64,000 bases of DNA from Chryseobacterium sp. (GCA_031286615.1 JAITUA010000003.1:186001-250000); one strand, 5' to 3'. Shown: positions 1 through 8,486, counted from the stretch's first letter. Notes: a model not told the origin generated them from the letters alone. Numbers and translations: made by a program.

Positions 1-1937
1 TTCGCAAATTTTACGATATGAGGATTGTTTTCATCCATGCTGAAGATGGCCACATTGGAATCAAGATCATTCACGATCTTCATGGAATATTGATTGTCTG
101 CGTTCAGAACGCTCCAGCCACTCTTTTTAACGCTATCGAGTACAACACGTTTTACTTTGGTAAGATCCTTTAAACTGTGAATATCATTCATTCCCAAATG
201 ATCTTCCTCAATATTGGTCAAAACCCCGATATCACATTGTGAAAAGCCAAGTCCGGAACGTAAAATCCCACCTCTGGCGGTTTCCAGCACTGCAAATTCT
301 ACCGTTGGATCTTTCAAGATAAATTCTGCTGAAAGCGGTCCTGTAGTGTCCCCTTTTGACAGCATTGTATTTTGAATATAAATTCCGTCCGAAGTCGTGA
401 ATCCCACTCTGTAGCCATTACTTTTTACAATATGCGAAATAAGTCTTGTAGTAGTTGTTTTTCCATTCGTCCCCGTCACGGCAATAATTGGAATGGTAAA
501 AGGTTTCCCTTGCGGATAAAGCATATCTACCACCGGTGCAGCTACGTTTCTTGGAAGCCCTTCACTTGGAGCCAGGTGCATTCTGAAACCCGGAGCAGCA
601 TTGACCTCAATAATAGCTCCACCACTTTCTTTTAAAGGCTGAGTCAGGTTCTCTGCCATCACATCAATACCGCAAACATCCAATCCTATAATTTTGGAAA
701 TTCTTTCTGCCATCGTGATATTTTCCGGATGTACCATATCTGTTACATCAATGGATGTTCCTCCCGTTGAAAGATTCGCCGTTGATTTCAGGTATACCAC
801 TTCTCCCCTTTGAGGAATGGTTTCCAGCGTATATTGAAGCTTTTCAAGAAGTTCCATTGTATCTTTATCTACCTCAATCTCGGTAAGAACATTTTCATGG
901 CCATATCCTCTTCTCGGGTCCTTGTTTTCTTTCTCAATAAGCTGCTGAAGGCTCAGTTCGCCATCTCCTACAACATGGGCCGGAACTCTTCTTGCTGCTG
1001 CCACCATTTTATTATTGATTACCAGTATACGGAAATCATAACCTGTAATATATTTTTCAACAATTACTTTTCTGGAATATTTTTGTGCATGTTCCAGACC
1101 AATTTTAGCAGACTCCCATTCGGTGACATTAATGGAAGAACCTTTCCCGTGATTTCCATCCAAAGGTTTCAACACAATCGGATAGCCAATTTTTCTGATC
1201 ACAGTATTTAATCCTTCTTCGTCTACAACCAAATCACCAATCGGTACCGGAATCGCTGCATCATGAAGCATTCTTTTGGTTAATTCTTTATTACATGCGA
1301 TATCAACGGCAATAGAACTTGTTTTTCCGGTAATGGTAGCCTGAAACCTTTGCTGATTTACTCCATAACCCAATTGTACAAGAGAGTTTGTTCCCAGTCT
1401 GATCCAGGGAATTCTTCTTGAAGCGGCTTCTTCTACAATACTTCCTGTAGAAGGACCAAGACGAACACGTTCTCTGATTTCTTTTAATCTCTGAATGCAG
1501 GCATTTAAATCATAATCCTTCCCTTCTATCAGAGCTTCTGCAATCTTCGTTGCTTCTTCAGCAGCGTATATCCCTGCGTTTTCTTCAATATAATTGAAAA
1601 CTACATTATACACTCCCGGAGTTTTTGTCTCCCGGGTTCTTCCAAACCCTACATCCATTCCTGCCAGGGTCTGTATTTCTAAAGCGATATGCTCAATGAC
1701 GTGCCCCATCCAGGTTCCGGTTTCCACTCTATGGAAAAAACCACCTTCCACTCCTTCCGAGCATCGATGGGTAATCAATGAGGGTATTAATTTTTCAATC
1801 CTTTCCCTGAATCCTTCGATTTTATTGGTAGGATAATTCTCCATTTCTTCTAAGTCTAACCTCATCTGTATCAGCTTCTTTCTTCTGATGCTCCAGATGT
1901 TTGGACCGCGTAGTGCCTGAATCTTTTCGATTTTCAT
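1..1937 (-). CDS. cphA: Cyanophycin synthetase (partial, C-terminus off left edge)
   Basis: Makes cyanophycin, a polymer with an aspartate backbone and arginine side chains, using ATP; it stores nitrogen in the cytoplasm. About 645 codons are visible. An N-terminal region contains GHVIEHIALE, then an ATP-grasp domain (about residues 215-480), then the start of a Mur-ligase domain with the P-loop GTNGKTTTT (Lys about 493). CphA is usually near 870-900 residues, so roughly 230 C-terminal residues lie outside the window. The start is the ATG at 1935-1937 (MKIEKIQALRGPNIW), the usual CphA N-terminus. It diverges from cyanophycinase across a 198-bp gap. The order of domains and the P-loop make the call firm; no frameshift is visible. 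Confidence 0.95.
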   Translation of the reverse strand, partial: MKIEKIQALRGPNIWSIRRKKLIQMRLDLEEMENYPTNKIEGFRERIEKLIPSLITHRCSEGVEGGFFHRVETGTWMGHVIEHIALEIQTLAGMDVGFGRTRETKTPGVYNVVFNYIEENAGIYAAEEATKIAEALIEGKDYDLNACIQRLKEIRERVRLGPSTGSIVEEAASRRIPWIRLGTNSLVQLGYGVNQQRFQATITGKTSSIAVDIACNKELTKRMLHDAAIPVPIGDLVVDEEGLNTVIRKIGYPIVLKPLDGNHGKGSSINVTEWESAKIGLEHAQKYSRKVIVEKYITGYDFRILVINNKMVAAARRVPAHVVGDGELSLQQLIEKENKDPRRGYGHENVLTEIEVDKDTMELLEKLQYTLETIPQRGEVVYLKSTANLSTGGTSIDVTDMVHPENITMAERISKIIGLDVCGIDVMAENLTQPLKESGGAIIEVNAAPGFRMHLAPSEGLPRNVAAPVVDMLYPQGKPFTIPIIAVTGTNGKTTTTRLISHIVKSNGYRVGFTTSDGIYIQNTMLSKGDTTGPLSAEFILKDPTVEFAVLETARGGILRSGLGFSQCDIGVLTNIEEDHLGMNDIHSLKDLTKVKRVVLDSVKKSGWSVLNADNQYSMKIVNDLDSNVAIFSMDENNPHIVKFA

Positions 1938-1981
1938 AGTCTATTGGCATTTTAACAGTTAACAATAACTCCTTTCATAGT

Positions 1982-1989
1982 CAAAGATA
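1982..1989 (-). promoter_or_regulatory. Candidate -7 box for cphA (TATCTTTG)
   Basis: On the minus strand this reads TATCTTTG, an exact match to the Bacteroidetes -7 consensus TAnnTTTG, 44 nt before the cphA ATG. A second match (TAAATTTG) lies at 2016-2023. Neither has a TTG at the optimal 19-nt spacing, so which is used is unclear. Confidence 0.4.
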
Positions 1990-2087
1990 ATGTAAAACCC
2001 TAAACAAAACCATAGCAAATTTAAAGATTTGTTAAAAAACAATTAATTTTAATTAACATTCCTAAAACATTAAAAATCAACTAAAGA

Positions 2088-2102
2088 TGGCACGAAATTA
2101 GC
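2088..2102 (+). promoter_or_regulatory. Sigma-54-like -24/-12 element upstream of cyanophycinase
   Basis: TGGCACGAAATTAGC has the invariant GG and GC spaced by 10 nt and the full TGGCACG block of the sigma-54 (RpoN) consensus TGGCACG-N4-TTGC; only the -12 block deviates (TAGC for TTGC). The ATG of cyanophycinase is 34 nt downstream, which would give a leader of about 22 nt. A TAnnTTTG match (TAATTTTG, 2124-2131) also exists but would place the transcript start at the ATG itself. Confidence 0.45.
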
Positions 2103-2135
2103 CAATGAATGTGAATTATTTTTTAATTTTGTACA

Positions 2136-3026
2136 ATGATGAAACCTGTTGGAAAATTAATAGTTATCGGAGGCGCTGTAAACAAAGGCAGTTTTGCTGA
2201 AACCGATTATGATCAGAATATCGAAAAGAATCTTAACTTTTTTGAACGTGGGATCTTAAGGAAGATCATCAACGAATCAAAACTCAAAGAAGATTCTGTT
2301 ATTGAAATTGTAACAACCGCCTCTCAAATCCCTCAGATTGTAGGTTCTGAATACAAAAAGGCATTTGAATTTCTTGGTGCTAAAAATGTAAATGTCCTGG
2401 ACATCCACAACCGTGAAGAAGCCAACTCTGATGCGATGGTGGCAAGAGCCAATGCTGCTGATGTCATGATGTTCACCGGAGGAGATCAGCTGAGACTGAC
2501 TTCTATTCTTGGAGGAACAAGATTCCATGATACAATTCTATTAAAATACCAGGAACAGGATTTCATTTATTCCGGAACTTCGGCGGGAGCTGCTGCTGCA
2601 TCTGAGAATATGATCTACCAGGGAAGCAGTTCTGAAGCATTGTTAAAAGGAGAAATCAAAACTACTCAGGGATTAGGTTTAATTGATAATGTCATTATTG
2701 ATACACACTTTGTACAACGTGGCAGAATCGGGCGTCTTTTCCAGGCAGTAGTTAACAATCCGAGAACGCTTGGAATAGGTCTTGGAGAAGATACTGGACT
2801 TTTCATCCATAACGATGTGATGACAGCCGTAGGTTCTGGTCTGGTTATTCTGGTTGACGGAAGATTTATTAAAGATACCAACCTTACGAATATCAATCTT
2901 GGAGAGCCTATTTCTATTGATAATTTGACGGTACATGTCATGTCTATGAATGACCATTATGATCTTACCACAAAGACCTTAACTATTGAGAATTCTCAGT
3001 TTAATCCGATACCTCAGGACAAATAA
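2136..3026 (+). CDS. cphB: Cyanophycinase
   Basis: Serine exopeptidase of family S51 that splits cyanophycin into beta-Asp-Arg dipeptides. The nucleophile elbow GTSAGA (Ser149) is present, preceded by FTGGDQ (about 113-118) and followed by IDTHFVQRGR, all typical of CphB. At 296 aa it is of normal length. It starts MMKPVGK, and either of the two adjacent ATGs could be used. No export signal is seen, so it is probably cytosolic. It diverges from cphA and is followed by the peptidase that would finish the breakdown, so the three genes form a complete store-and-release module. Confidence 0.93.
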   Translation: MMKPVGKLIVIGGAVNKGSFAETDYDQNIEKNLNFFERGILRKIINESKLKEDSVIEIVTTASQIPQIVGSEYKKAFEFLGAKNVNVLDIHNREEANSDAMVARANAADVMMFTGGDQLRLTSILGGTRFHDTILLKYQEQDFIYSGTSAGAAAASENMIYQGSSSEALLKGEIKTTQGLGLIDNVIIDTHFVQRGRIGRLFQAVVNNPRTLGIGLGEDTGLFIHNDVMTAVGSGLVILVDGRFIKDTNLTNINLGEPISIDNLTVHVMSMNDHYDLTTKTLTIENSQFNPIPQDK

Positions 3027-3061
3027 CTTAGTTGATAGTCAAAAATATTACTAATCATAAT

Positions 3062-3092
3062 AAAAATGGGACTTTGGTTTCATTTTTTTTTT
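3062..3092 (+). terminator. Terminator after cyanophycinase
   Basis: The stem AAAAATGGGAC / GTTTCATTTTT (two G-T pairs) has a TTTG loop and is followed by a run of T. It lies 36 nt after the cphB stop codon. Confidence 0.5.
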
Positions 3093-3220
3093 GCTTAAAA
3101 CTGAAAGGTCAAAGTTTAAAAAGCAATTCTCTTATAAGGAAAGAGAAAAAGTTAGGAATTAATTAGAATTTATAAATTAACTTCGTAGAAGAATACATTT
3201 ATCAACTATCATCTATATTT

Positions 3221-4063
3221 ATGAAAATCATCATCCACGGAGGTTTTTTCTCAGAAAGCGACCAAAGCCACGAAGTAAAAACAGCAAAACAGGACTCTTT
3301 AAAAGAAATTGCCCAAAAAGCATTTGATTATCTTACAAAACATTCAGCTTTTGATACCGTTGCTTATGCCGTTTCATTGCTGGAGGACGATCCGTTATAC
3401 AATGCGGGAATTGGTTCTCAGATCCAGAGCGATGGTATTATCCGTATGAGTGCTGCTATTATGAATGGAGAAACTCAAAAGCTAAGCGGAGTTATCAATA
3501 TTCAGGATGTAAAGAACCCTATTCTTGTTGCTAAAGATCTTATTGGAGAAGATGACAGGGTTTTGGGCGGGCACGGTGCAAAAATCTATGCCACGGAACA
3601 TGGTTTTGAGAATTTTTCTACAGAAATTCCTCAGAGAAGAAGTGAATATGAAGCCAAATTGGCTAACGGAGGTAAAGGAACGGTAGGCTGTGTAGCGATT
3701 GATCAAAAAGGAAAACTGGCTGTTGCTACGTCTACGGGTGGAAAAGGCTTTGAGATTCCGGGAAGGATTTCAGACTCTGCCACAGTGGCCGGAAATTACG
3801 CCAATGCCTTCTGTGCTGTAAGCTGTACCGGTGTGGGGGAAGATATTGTGAGCAATGCTACTGCCACAAAAATTGTAACAAGAGTTACAGATGGGATGAG
3901 CCTTCAGCAGGCTTTCAGCAAGACATTTGATGAACTTAAAACCATTGATGGATTTGCAGGAGCTATTGCTATTGATAAAGACGGGAACCTTTACCATCAG
4001 GATTCTTATCCTACTATGGTTTTCGCCAGTTTTGATGGTGAAAAATTTGAAGTCTTCTCTTAA
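3221..4063 (+). CDS. iaaA: Isoaspartyl peptidase / L-asparaginase (Ntn-hydrolase)
   Basis: A plant-type asparaginase that hydrolyses isoaspartyl dipeptides, including the beta-Asp-Arg released from cyanophycin. It matures by self-cleavage before a catalytic threonine: the GGKGTVGCVA motif puts the cleavage at Gly153/Thr154. NAGIGS (61-66) and GHGAK (117-121) are family motifs. At 280 aa it is slightly short for the family (about 300-320). The N-terminus MKIIIHGG is the conserved first strand, so the start is secure. Its position directly after cyanophycinase supports a role in cyanophycin use rather than only repair of isoaspartyl proteins; that link is inferred from context. Confidence 0.92.
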   Translation: MKIIIHGGFFSESDQSHEVKTAKQDSLKEIAQKAFDYLTKHSAFDTVAYAVSLLEDDPLYNAGIGSQIQSDGIIRMSAAIMNGETQKLSGVINIQDVKNPILVAKDLIGEDDRVLGGHGAKIYATEHGFENFSTEIPQRRSEYEAKLANGGKGTVGCVAIDQKGKLAVATSTGGKGFEIPGRISDSATVAGNYANAFCAVSCTGVGEDIVSNATATKIVTRVTDGMSLQQAFSKTFDELKTIDGFAGAIAIDKDGNLYHQDSYPTMVFASFDGEKFEVFS

Positions 4064-4096
4064 TTTTAACATTTTTTTATAAGTCGATTTATTTTT

Positions 4097-4113
4097 TTGG
4101 CACGTATTTTACA
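4097..4113 (+). promoter_or_regulatory. Sigma-54-like element upstream of the YtxH-like gene
   Basis: TTGGCACG-TATT-TTACA matches the RpoN consensus TTGGCACG-N4-TTGCA at all but one position (AC for GC at -12). It lies 49 nt before the ATG of the small stress-like protein. With the element at 2088 it makes two such sites within 2 kb. Confidence 0.45.
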
Positions 4114-4162
4114 TTATTAGTAATAACAAATTTTAATATTAATACATAAAAAAATAGAAATC

Positions 4163-4399
4163 ATGGGAAACAAGGCAAAAGGCTTATTAGCTTTATTAGG
4201 TTTAGGTGCATTAGCTTATTGGAAATATAAGAATTCAAGCCCTGAAGATCAACAGGCGGTAAAAGACAAAATCAATACTGCAAAAGATAATCTAAACAAA
4301 TGGGGAAATGACCTTAAAACAAAAGCCAATGACGTTGCTTCCCAGGTTCAGAATAAAGTGGACGAAGTAAAGACAAAGGCTGAAGATTCTTTAAGCTAA
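4163..4399 (+). CDS. YtxH-like small protein
   Basis: A 78-residue protein. A short hydrophobic segment rich in Gly, Ala and Leu (about residues 5-21) leads into a charged amphipathic helix with spaced Lys, Ala and Asp (KDKINTAKDNLNKW, then more of the same), the layout of YtxH/general-stress proteins. Such proteins are usually induced by stress or in stationary phase, but their biochemical role is unknown. It has its own likely sigma-54-type promoter and a strong terminator, so it is probably transcribed alone. Confidence 0.75.
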   Translation: MGNKAKGLLALLGLGALAYWKYKNSSPEDQQAVKDKINTAKDNLNKWGNDLKTKANDVASQVQNKVDEVKTKAEDSLS

Positions 4400-4432
4400 A
4401 CAAAAGCAGTTTTTTTAACATTCATATATAGG

Positions 4433-4468
4433 AAAAAGTCATCGTAATGAATATTACGATGACTTTTT
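4433..4468. terminator. Bidirectional terminator
   Basis: A perfect 16-bp stem AAAAAGTCATCGTAAT / ATTACGATGACTTTTT with a 4-nt loop. It has A and T tracts on both flanks, so it can serve both the YtxH-like gene and the converging methyltransferase gene. Confidence 0.85.
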
Positions 4469-4493
4469 ATCTTAGAAAAGTTTCAATTCAATT

Positions 4494-5312
4494 TTATTTT
4501 TTCTGTGCTGCCAGAGCAAAAACCAATGGTATTTTATTTCCAAACTGTGGAATTCTCCATTTTCCTTTTTCAAATTCCTCCACATGCCTGAAGCAAGGAT
4601 ATGGTGACCAGTCAAACTCACGGAAAGTATCCAAAATTAAATCTTTTTTAATCAGATTATCGAGAACTTCTGATAAAGAGTGATTCCACATGACATATTC
4701 CTGTACAATGGGTGCAGACTGGTCTGCATAGGTTCCTTCATAAGTTTCTACTATTGGTTTTTCATTAAAATAGTTGTAAGCCACTTTTGTAAAGTCATCA
4801 TCAAACATCCAGACAACCGGATGAAACTCTGCCATAATAAATTGCCCACCAGGTTTTAGAAAATGACTGATAACACCCGCCCATTTTTCAAGATCGGGAA
4901 GCCAGCCTATTGTACCATAACTTGTGTATACGATATCAAATTTCTGATCCAAAATATCAGGCAGCAAATACACATCTGAACAGATAAATTCTGTATCCGT
5001 TCCGCATTTCTGAGCAAGATCTCTGCCGGCATCAATAGCTTTATCAGAAAGATCAATCCCCGTAACTTTTGCACCCATTCTTGACAGTGAAATAGAATCC
5101 TGCCCGAAATGGCATTGCAGGTGCAGAATACTTTTTCCTTTTATATCTCCAAGAAGTTCCAGCTCTATTGTATTGAGCGAAGTTCTTCCTTTCAGAAATT
5201 CATCTACAAAGTAGAAATCCGACTTCAGGTGCGGTTCAACCTTTGCATTCCATGATTTTTTATTTATTTCTAAGTAATTTTCCATTGTTTTAGTTTTAGT
5301 CTTACTTTTCAT
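4494..5312 (-). CDS. Class I SAM-dependent methyltransferase
   Basis: The Rossmann-type methyltransferase fold is clear: motif I ILHLQCHFGQDSISLSRMG, then GIDLSDKAI (acidic end of strand 2), then FDIVYTSYGTIGWLPDL and LKPGGQFIMAEFHP. The substrate cannot be told from sequence. The reading frame opens at 5312, but MENYLEINKKSWNAK (ATG at 5283-5285) resembles the family N-terminus and may be the true start, giving 263 aa. It is the last gene of a leftward block, 21 bp after a PH/SHOCT gene, and may be cotranscribed with it. Confidence 0.88.
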   Translation of the reverse strand: MKSKTKTKTMENYLEINKKSWNAKVEPHLKSDFYFVDEFLKGRTSLNTIELELLGDIKGKSILHLQCHFGQDSISLSRMGAKVTGIDLSDKAIDAGRDLAQKCGTDTEFICSDVYLLPDILDQKFDIVYTSYGTIGWLPDLEKWAGVISHFLKPGGQFIMAEFHPVVWMFDDDFTKVAYNYFNEKPIVETYEGTYADQSAPIVQEYVMWNHSLSEVLDNLIKKDLILDTFREFDWSPYPCFRHVEEFEKGKWRIPQFGNKIPLVFALAAQKK

Positions 5313-5333
5313 TAAAGCTTTTCTGCATATCGA

Positions 5334-5870
5334 TCATAATTGATCCATGAGTTTTTTCTTTTGTTCCAGAAATTCTTCTTCGCTTAAAACTCCGGTCTCT
5401 TTTAATCTTCCTAACTGTTCGAGTTGGTCTAAAATACTGGGTTCAGGTATATTGTAAGAGGGTCCTTCAGGGCGGGACATAAAGTCTCTTACCTTTTCAC
5501 AAAAAAGCTCAGCATGATACCTTCCTACTCCATCTATCTCTACGATATCATCAGTTACCTGAATATCTATAGAAGCCAGCAACACTGCTGTTTCATATTG
5601 TATTGAGCTTATTTTGCTGTAGGAAAAGTCTTCTACTTTCAACCCATACATGAATTCTTTATCTACAAAGATCAATCTCCTGTCCGTAGCTACTAAAATG
5701 ATATGATGATTGTTTATTTTATTTCTGCCTTCAACGAGATAGACAATTTTTTCGTCTGCTGAAAGAATATCCGGCAGCTCATGAATTTCTTTTCGGGCAA
5801 ATATGGTAGGACTGATATCCAGTCTTTTAAGTTCCTCTCTTATTTCGTCAAGTCTTGATTTTTCACTCAT
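5334..5870 (-). CDS. PH-domain/SHOCT protein, short paralogue
   Basis: 178 aa. A bacterial pleckstrin-like (YokE-type) PH domain covers about residues 40-130 (DEKIVYLVEGR then ILVATDRRLIFVDKEF). A C-terminal SHOCT helix pair follows (LEQLGRLKETGVLSEEEF, about 148-178). SHOCT domains are short helical oligomerisation or targeting modules often at protein ends. No enzyme motif is present. It lacks the N-terminal zinc finger of its two relatives at 6606 and 7465. Function is unknown; it may act at the membrane or as an adaptor, by analogy only. Confidence 0.75.
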   Translation of the reverse strand: MSEKSRLDEIREELKRLDISPTIFARKEIHELPDILSADEKIVYLVEGRNKINNHHIILVATDRRLIFVDKEFMYGLKVEDFSYSKISSIQYETAVLLASIDIQVTDDIVEIDGVGRYHAELFCEKVRDFMSRPEGPSYNIPEPSILDQLEQLGRLKETGVLSEEEFLEQKKKLMDQL

Positions 5871-5934
5871 AGTAACAGTTTATGATCCTAAATTACTATT
5901 TATTGGTGATTAAATATTTAATTTGGTTGAAATA

Positions 5935-6588
5935 TTACGTTTCGGATGGAATTACGATAGAACTGTGCAGGCAATACATTTTCCAGCCTAATGTTTCATA
6001 CAACCGCCTTCCTTCTTCTGTTGCTACTAAAAGATTATTTGAAAATCCTTTTGATAAAGCAATCTTCTCAAGTTCTTTCAATAAAAACGAAGCGAGCCCT
6101 TTTCTTTGATGATTTTTTTCGGTAATAATCCTATCATATATTGCAATAGCAGCACCATTGATAAGAGATACACGGCCTATAGAAGCCTGCTCACCATTCT
6201 CTGCTACAATCCTGACAACAAAAGTAGTGTTATACTCAGAAAATTCTAAGTGATATCCTTCTGCAAGGCTGATTTCCGGGAAATTCATCGAGTGAAAACA
6301 GGTCATCATATATCCTTGTGGCTGCAGTTTCCATCTTTCAGGGATTTTCTCTATAAATTCTTCAGGAGAAGTAGATACTTTGAGATAAACCCAGGGCTCA
6401 TCAATTAAATCTGCTAGCTCAAAAAAATCATCATTAAGCTCAGGAAATACAAAACGTTCTTTTTGTTTTTCATCTCCCACCATTACGTGGAATCCGGATT
6501 TATATTGAACAGGAAAAGATACTTCTCTTGATAGGCACCATCCTTTAAGCCAGTTTTCTACTATTTCTGCCGATACTTTGTCTTTCAT
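5935..6588 (-). CDS. GNAT family N-acetyltransferase
   Basis: 217 aa. The C-terminal half is a GNAT acetyl-CoA-binding fold: ASIGRVSLINGAAIAIYDRIITEKNHQRKGLASFLL includes motif A (Q-R-K-G-L-A), followed by ALSKG and the terminal LYETLGWK segment. The N-terminal half (about 1-110) is unlike simple GNATs and may form a second, degenerate GNAT fold or a substrate-binding domain. The substrate is unknown. It sits between PH/SHOCT genes on the same strand, 17 bp before the next gene upstream. Confidence 0.85.
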   Translation of the reverse strand: MKDKVSAEIVENWLKGWCLSREVSFPVQYKSGFHVMVGDEKQKERFVFPELNDDFFELADLIDEPWVYLKVSTSPEEFIEKIPERWKLQPQGYMMTCFHSMNFPEISLAEGYHLEFSEYNTTFVVRIVAENGEQASIGRVSLINGAAIAIYDRIITEKNHQRKGLASFLLKELEKIALSKGFSNNLLVATEEGRRLYETLGWKMYCLHSSIVIPSET

Positions 6589-6605
6589 GATTGGTATTAA
6601 AAGTT

Positions 6606-7454
6606 TTATTTCAATTGCTCCAACAGCTTCTTTTTCTGTTCTGCAAATTCTGCATCGGTCAAAATCCCATTTTCTCTCAGTTTTCCTAATTTCTCAAGCT
6701 GATTAAAAATTTCTTCTGATGACACTGAAGCACTTTTGCCTGCAGGATCAATTTGTTTCGGAGATTGTTCTTTCGGCTTATTATAATGAGGGCTTATGAT
6801 ATCATAGAACTTTTCGGCATCTTCTTTATCCATAAAACATTCAAACTCTACCACCCTTTCATCAAGATGTAATTTTATGATTGGAGACCTCGGGTCTGTT
6901 ACAAAACTTACGGATTTAATGGTTTCGTTGGAATAATCATTGATCTTTGCAGCTCCAAACATTGCTTTTGATACGGAAATCATCCTTTTAGGAGTTGCCA
7001 CTAATATTCCTGCGTCCAATGTATTGACAAACTGAGCATCTGTAATGGCAATTATTTGTTCTTCTTCGGAGATCAGATAAGGAAGTTCTTTGATTTCTCC
7101 TTTGGCAAACATAGAAAGGTTGGCGTTCAGTTTTTCCAGCTCAAATTTTATTTTGCGCTGTCTCCGTTTGTAAACTTCTTTTGAAATTTGGTTTGAATCA
7201 GAATTTATCGTTACGGGAAGAGTTTGGTTTGTAACTGCTACTGGCAAAACAGGTTCTGTTTTCTCTCTTTTCAGCATTTCATTAATATCATCAATACTGA
7301 ATTTATTAAGATTGTACAGCAATTCTTCATTGATATTGCTCGTTTCATTCAAACATTTATTGCACAAAACATTACCATCTGAAAGCTTATTAGCTCCCAA
7401 AAGTGTATCCATAGAGGTTAATTCTGTTTTACACAATGCACAATTATTACTCAT
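6606..7454 (-). CDS. Zinc-finger/PH/SHOCT protein, paralogue 2
   Basis: 282 aa when started at MSNNCALC (ATG 7452-7454). The frame is open to 7502, but that part overlaps the upstream gene and lacks similarity to the paralogue's N-terminus. An N-terminal DUF4428-like zinc finger (CALC, then CNKC about 30 residues on) is followed by a linker, a YokE-like PH domain (about 110-220) and a C-terminal SHOCT pair (FNQLEKLGKLRENGILTDAEF). The architecture is the same as the gene at 7465, and the two are 10 bp apart, so they are tandem duplicates that have since diverged. No catalytic residues are seen. Confidence 0.75.
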   Translation of the reverse strand: MSNNCALCKTELTSMDTLLGANKLSDGNVLCNKCLNETSNINEELLYNLNKFSIDDINEMLKREKTEPVLPVAVTNQTLPVTINSDSNQISKEVYKRRQRKIKFELEKLNANLSMFAKGEIKELPYLISEEEQIIAITDAQFVNTLDAGILVATPKRMISVSKAMFGAAKINDYSNETIKSVSFVTDPRSPIIKLHLDERVVEFECFMDKEDAEKFYDIISPHYNKPKEQSPKQIDPAGKSASVSSEEIFNQLEKLGKLRENGILTDAEFAEQKKKLLEQLK

Positions 7455-7464
7455 TTTTTCTTTT

Positions 7465-8328
7465 TTATAATTTATCAAGCAATTTTTTCTTTTGTTCGGC
7501 AAACTCAGCCTCTGTCAATACTCCAATCTCTCTGAGTTTACCCAATTTTTCCAACTGCTCAAAGATAGCCCCAGAGTCACCTTTATCTGTAGAATAAACA
7601 TTTTCCTGAACCAGGTCCGGAATGGTTTGGGAAAATGCCTGCAATGGACTTGAGTCCCTTCTCAATTCATTTTCAGAATAATTTGCACTTCTGTTTTTAA
7701 CATTGCAAAATGCCCTTCCATCATTTTTGTTATGTAGTTTAAACTGCGCATCACCTCTATAGGTATTGATTTTCAAGATCGAATACAAGAGATTTTCAAC
7801 ATGATCAATGGAAGAAATATCCTGAAGGGGAAATTCATTCTTTACCACTCCGCCCAGAAATTTTTTATCAATGAAAACAACCCTTTTCTGTGTTGAAAAT
7901 ATAATTCCTTCCCTGTTACTTTGAAGATCAATCCCTTCTGCAATAGCCAGCAATTTTTCATCTCTGTCCAGTACATTCGCCAATTCATTCACTTCTTCGT
8001 TAGCAAGAACGCTCAGTCTTGCATTCAGGGCAACAATCTGATCTTTTATTTCATCCAGCCTTGTTGGTGCATCATATTCATAATGGTTGTTTTGTGTATA
8101 TCTGGATTCTCCCGGATTTTGATTAGCATCAATTTTACTTTTCAGAATCATTCCTGTAATTTCTGCAAAATAAAACTGATCGAGATTATGGATAAGGTCT
8201 CTGTTGATAGTAACGGCTTTAGTAAAGCATTCTGCACACAAATAACCGCCATCAGCAAGTTTATTTTTACCTACAGACATATCTGTTGCCGTTAGCGGTG
8301 TTCCGCACAATGCGCAAATAGTGTTCAT
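7465..8328 (-). CDS. Zinc-finger/PH/SHOCT protein, paralogue 3
   Basis: 287 aa, and first gene of the leftward block. It begins with a zinc finger (CALC, then CAEC; residues 5-36), followed by a linker and a PH-like domain with the edge strand IIFSTQKRVVFIDKKF. It ends in a SHOCT pair (FEQLEKLGKLREIGVLTEAEF). The PH domain is longer than in its relatives, with an extra loop after about residue 200. The shared order of modules with the gene at 6606 shows duplication. Function is unknown. Confidence 0.75.
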   Translation of the reverse strand: MNTICALCGTPLTATDMSVGKNKLADGGYLCAECFTKAVTINRDLIHNLDQFYFAEITGMILKSKIDANQNPGESRYTQNNHYEYDAPTRLDEIKDQIVALNARLSVLANEEVNELANVLDRDEKLLAIAEGIDLQSNREGIIFSTQKRVVFIDKKFLGGVVKNEFPLQDISSIDHVENLLYSILKINTYRGDAQFKLHNKNDGRAFCNVKNRSANYSENELRRDSSPLQAFSQTIPDLVQENVYSTDKGDSGAIFEQLEKLGKLREIGVLTEAEFAEQKKKLLDKL

Positions 8329-8452
8329 CTGGTTTTTATGTTTAAAAGTTTTTATGAATTTCAGAGCATAATTTTCACCCTGTGCTCCAAATTACAAATT
8401 CTGAACCGATTTTAAGGATCAAAAATATTTAAATCTTAACATCAATCAAAAA

Positions 8453-8486
8453 AAAACAACCACAAAAAAGCTTTGTGGTTGTTTTT
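8453..8486 (-). terminator. Terminator of hisS
   Basis: A 14-bp stem (AAAACAACCACAAA / TTTGTGGTTGTTTT) with a 5-nt loop. On the minus strand it is followed by a long T run. Confidence 0.85.

Noticed and set aside
372-1836. Plus-strand frames at 372-635, 810-1211 and 1594-1836
   Set aside because: They lie antisense to the clear cphA frame, which translates without a break across all of them.
2124-2131. TAATTTTG as the cyanophycinase promoter
   Set aside because: It matches TAnnTTTG, but the transcript would start at the ATG and no TTG lies 19 nt upstream; the sigma-54-like element fits the leader better. Not excluded.
7455-7502. Longer N-terminus for the PH/SHOCT paralogue 2
   Set aside because: These codons overlap the upstream gene, and the paralogue begins right at the zinc finger.
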